From positions 1 through 22,339 of the IMG/VR virus record IMGVR_UViG_3300047461_000359: a DNA stretch of 22,339 nt. One strand, written 5' to 3'. Below the pieces are notes generated by a model. That model ran no database searches. It saw only the letters and a program-made list of their open reading frames with translations, and was not told where the DNA came from. The DNA comes from a virus. The translations under genes and the position numbers were made by a program. This document shows positions 21,536-22,339 of this stretch, piece after piece; within the stretch, counting starts at the first letter, position 1, and each line of letters starts with the position of its first letter.

Positions 21536-22339
21536 AATCTTCCCATGGGTCAAATATATAAATGTCGTGGGATTCAGTTATTTCATCCTGAGGATGAACT
21601 CTTACAACCACGTCAGGTAATGTGGTAACAATATTACCTCCCAGTTCAGTTACATAATGTTGAACTAAGAGACTGTAACTTCCTTCTATATAATCCACAC
21701 CTGGCTTATAGGAGTTGGAAGTAAACTTAATGTTTTCACCATGTTTTAAAATTTCCTCAGCCATGTTTTTTGCTTGTATATCTCTGGCTTTCATAATTTC
21801 ACCAAATAAATCATAGCCAAGATCTAATTCCTGTGCCATATATCTCAACGCAATATTATCCCTAGGGTGACAGGCACCACCATCACCCATGCCTGCTTTC
21901 ATATATGCAGGTGACATAATTCTTTGTGTGCTGTTTGCAAGTGCGTCAGTAACAACATTAACATCAATATTACCTTGTTTTTGTGCAACGTCCTGTATCA
22001 TATTTACTAGACCAATTTTAGCACTAATAAATGTATTGTAAAAAACTTTAATACATTCACACTCGTCCCACGTCCCCACAATATATCTAGGTCTATTTTC
22101 CATAATAGTCCTATAGAAGTTGATAAGCATGGTAGCATCACCATCCATTTCATCTCCCTCTTCGGTGCCTATCATAACCATTTCAGGATTTACCATATCC
22201 CAACCAACTGTTCCCATAGCAATTAGATAAGGATTGTAAAGAAACCGCGTATTGTATGTTCGATGAACAAACTCGCGGCGAACTGTGCCTGGTAAGACGG
22301 TGCTTACCAAAACAAGAAGTTGTCTTTGTGTCATGTGTT
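21519..22339 (-). CDS. UDP-glucose/GDP-mannose dehydrogenase family, 5' end beyond window
   Basis: Partial: the frame is open to the right edge and the N-terminal GxGxxG Rossmann part is missing, so the ATG visible at 22334 is internal. Present are STVLPGTV, NPYLIAMGTVGWDMVNPEMVMIG, the central helix ECIKVFYNTFISAKIGLVNMI, the active-site Cys in GDGGACHPRDN, and YKPGVDYIEGS of the C-terminal domain. The family oxidises a nucleotide-sugar C6 alcohol to the acid in two NAD-dependent steps. The substrate cannot be decided. It is the first visible gene of the leftward cluster and would supply an acidic sugar such as UDP-glucuronate. Confidence 0.85.
   Translation of the reverse strand, partial: HMTQRQLLVLVSTVLPGTVRREFVHRTYNTRFLYNPYLIAMGTVGWDMVNPEMVMIGTEEGDEMDGDATMLINFYRTIMENRPRYIVGTWDECECIKVFYNTFISAKIGLVNMIQDVAQKQGNIDVNVVTDALANSTQRIMSPAYMKAGMGDGGACHPRDNIALRYMAQELDLGYDLFGEIMKARDIQAKNMAEEILKHGENIKFTSNSYKPGVDYIEGSYSLLVQHYVTELGGNIVTTLPDVVVRVHPQDEITESHDIYIFDPWEDYGNTR

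Noticed and set aside
1-22339. CRISPR array, insertion sequence, integrase or attachment site
   Set aside because: No repeated spacer pattern, transposase, recombinase or flanking inverted repeats were seen in either strand.

Overview
This window is a piece of a T4-like myovirus genome from an AT-rich marine lineage. The host is probably an alphaproteobacterium, and a SAR11/Pelagibacter-like host fits best, although this is an inference. The phage assignment rests on the recognisable T4 core genes: baseplate genes 5, 27, 53, 48 and a 26/51-type gene, head-completion gene 4, the block 32-59-33 in T4 order, and exact copies of the T4 late promoter octamer TATAAATA at gene boundaries. The host inference rests on a two-piece, circularly permuted tmRNA of alphaproteobacterial type, a pseudoazurin and the base composition.

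Layout. (1) 1-3941, leftward: baseplate operon 48-53-27-5 read from a late promoter at about 3980; gene 5 runs off the left edge. (2) 3983-7918, rightward: gene 4, an unassigned conserved structural protein, a tail-tube-fold protein, a baseplate-hub chaperone (26/51 type) that appears to be extended by a -1 frameshift at T_TTT_TTC, and a probable tape measure protein. (3) 7915-9477, leftward: a B12-type radical SAM protein whose end overlaps the tape measure stop. (4) 9487-13854, leftward: from an early-type promoter, a small winged-helix-like protein, then a late promoter, a permuted tmRNA, a secreted pseudoazurin, a SleB-type cell-wall hydrolase, an NAD-dependent sugar epimerase/dehydratase, gp33, gp59 and gp32, closed by a strong terminator. 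(5) 13873-22339, leftward: a largely overlapping gene string with a UDP-glucose-dehydrogenase-like enzyme (cut by the right edge), an SGNH hydrolase, a 34-residue protein, a NodU-type carbamoyltransferase, an unknown 102-residue protein, a terminator, PhoH, an MGME1-like nuclease, a SPASM radical SAM protein, a DxD glycosyltransferase, a possible GT-B protein, an unknown NGxS protein and a sulfotransferase.

How it works together. Segments 1 and 2 build the tail, baseplate and finished head and carry late promoters. Segment 4 mixes replication and late-transcription functions (gp32, gp59, gp33) with three accessory functions: ribosome rescue, periplasmic electron transfer and peptidoglycan cleavage. 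Segment 5 looks like a phage-borne set for making or decorating a sugar or other small molecule (oxidation, carbamoylation, sulfation, glycosyl transfer, ester hydrolysis, radical chemistry), interleaved with two nucleic-acid genes. It contains only one exact late octamer, inside a coding region, and is probably expressed early or mid infection.

The strongest unusual signals are the phage-encoded permuted tmRNA with its own tag (ANDNYAHEDYALAA), the phage pseudoazurin with all four copper ligands, the programmed-frameshift candidate in the hub chaperone, and the glycan/radical-SAM cassette. No tRNA gene, CRISPR array, insertion sequence or integrase was seen. Almost the whole window is coding. 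The only stretch near 300 bases without a protein gene, 13203-13524, is filled by the tmRNA.
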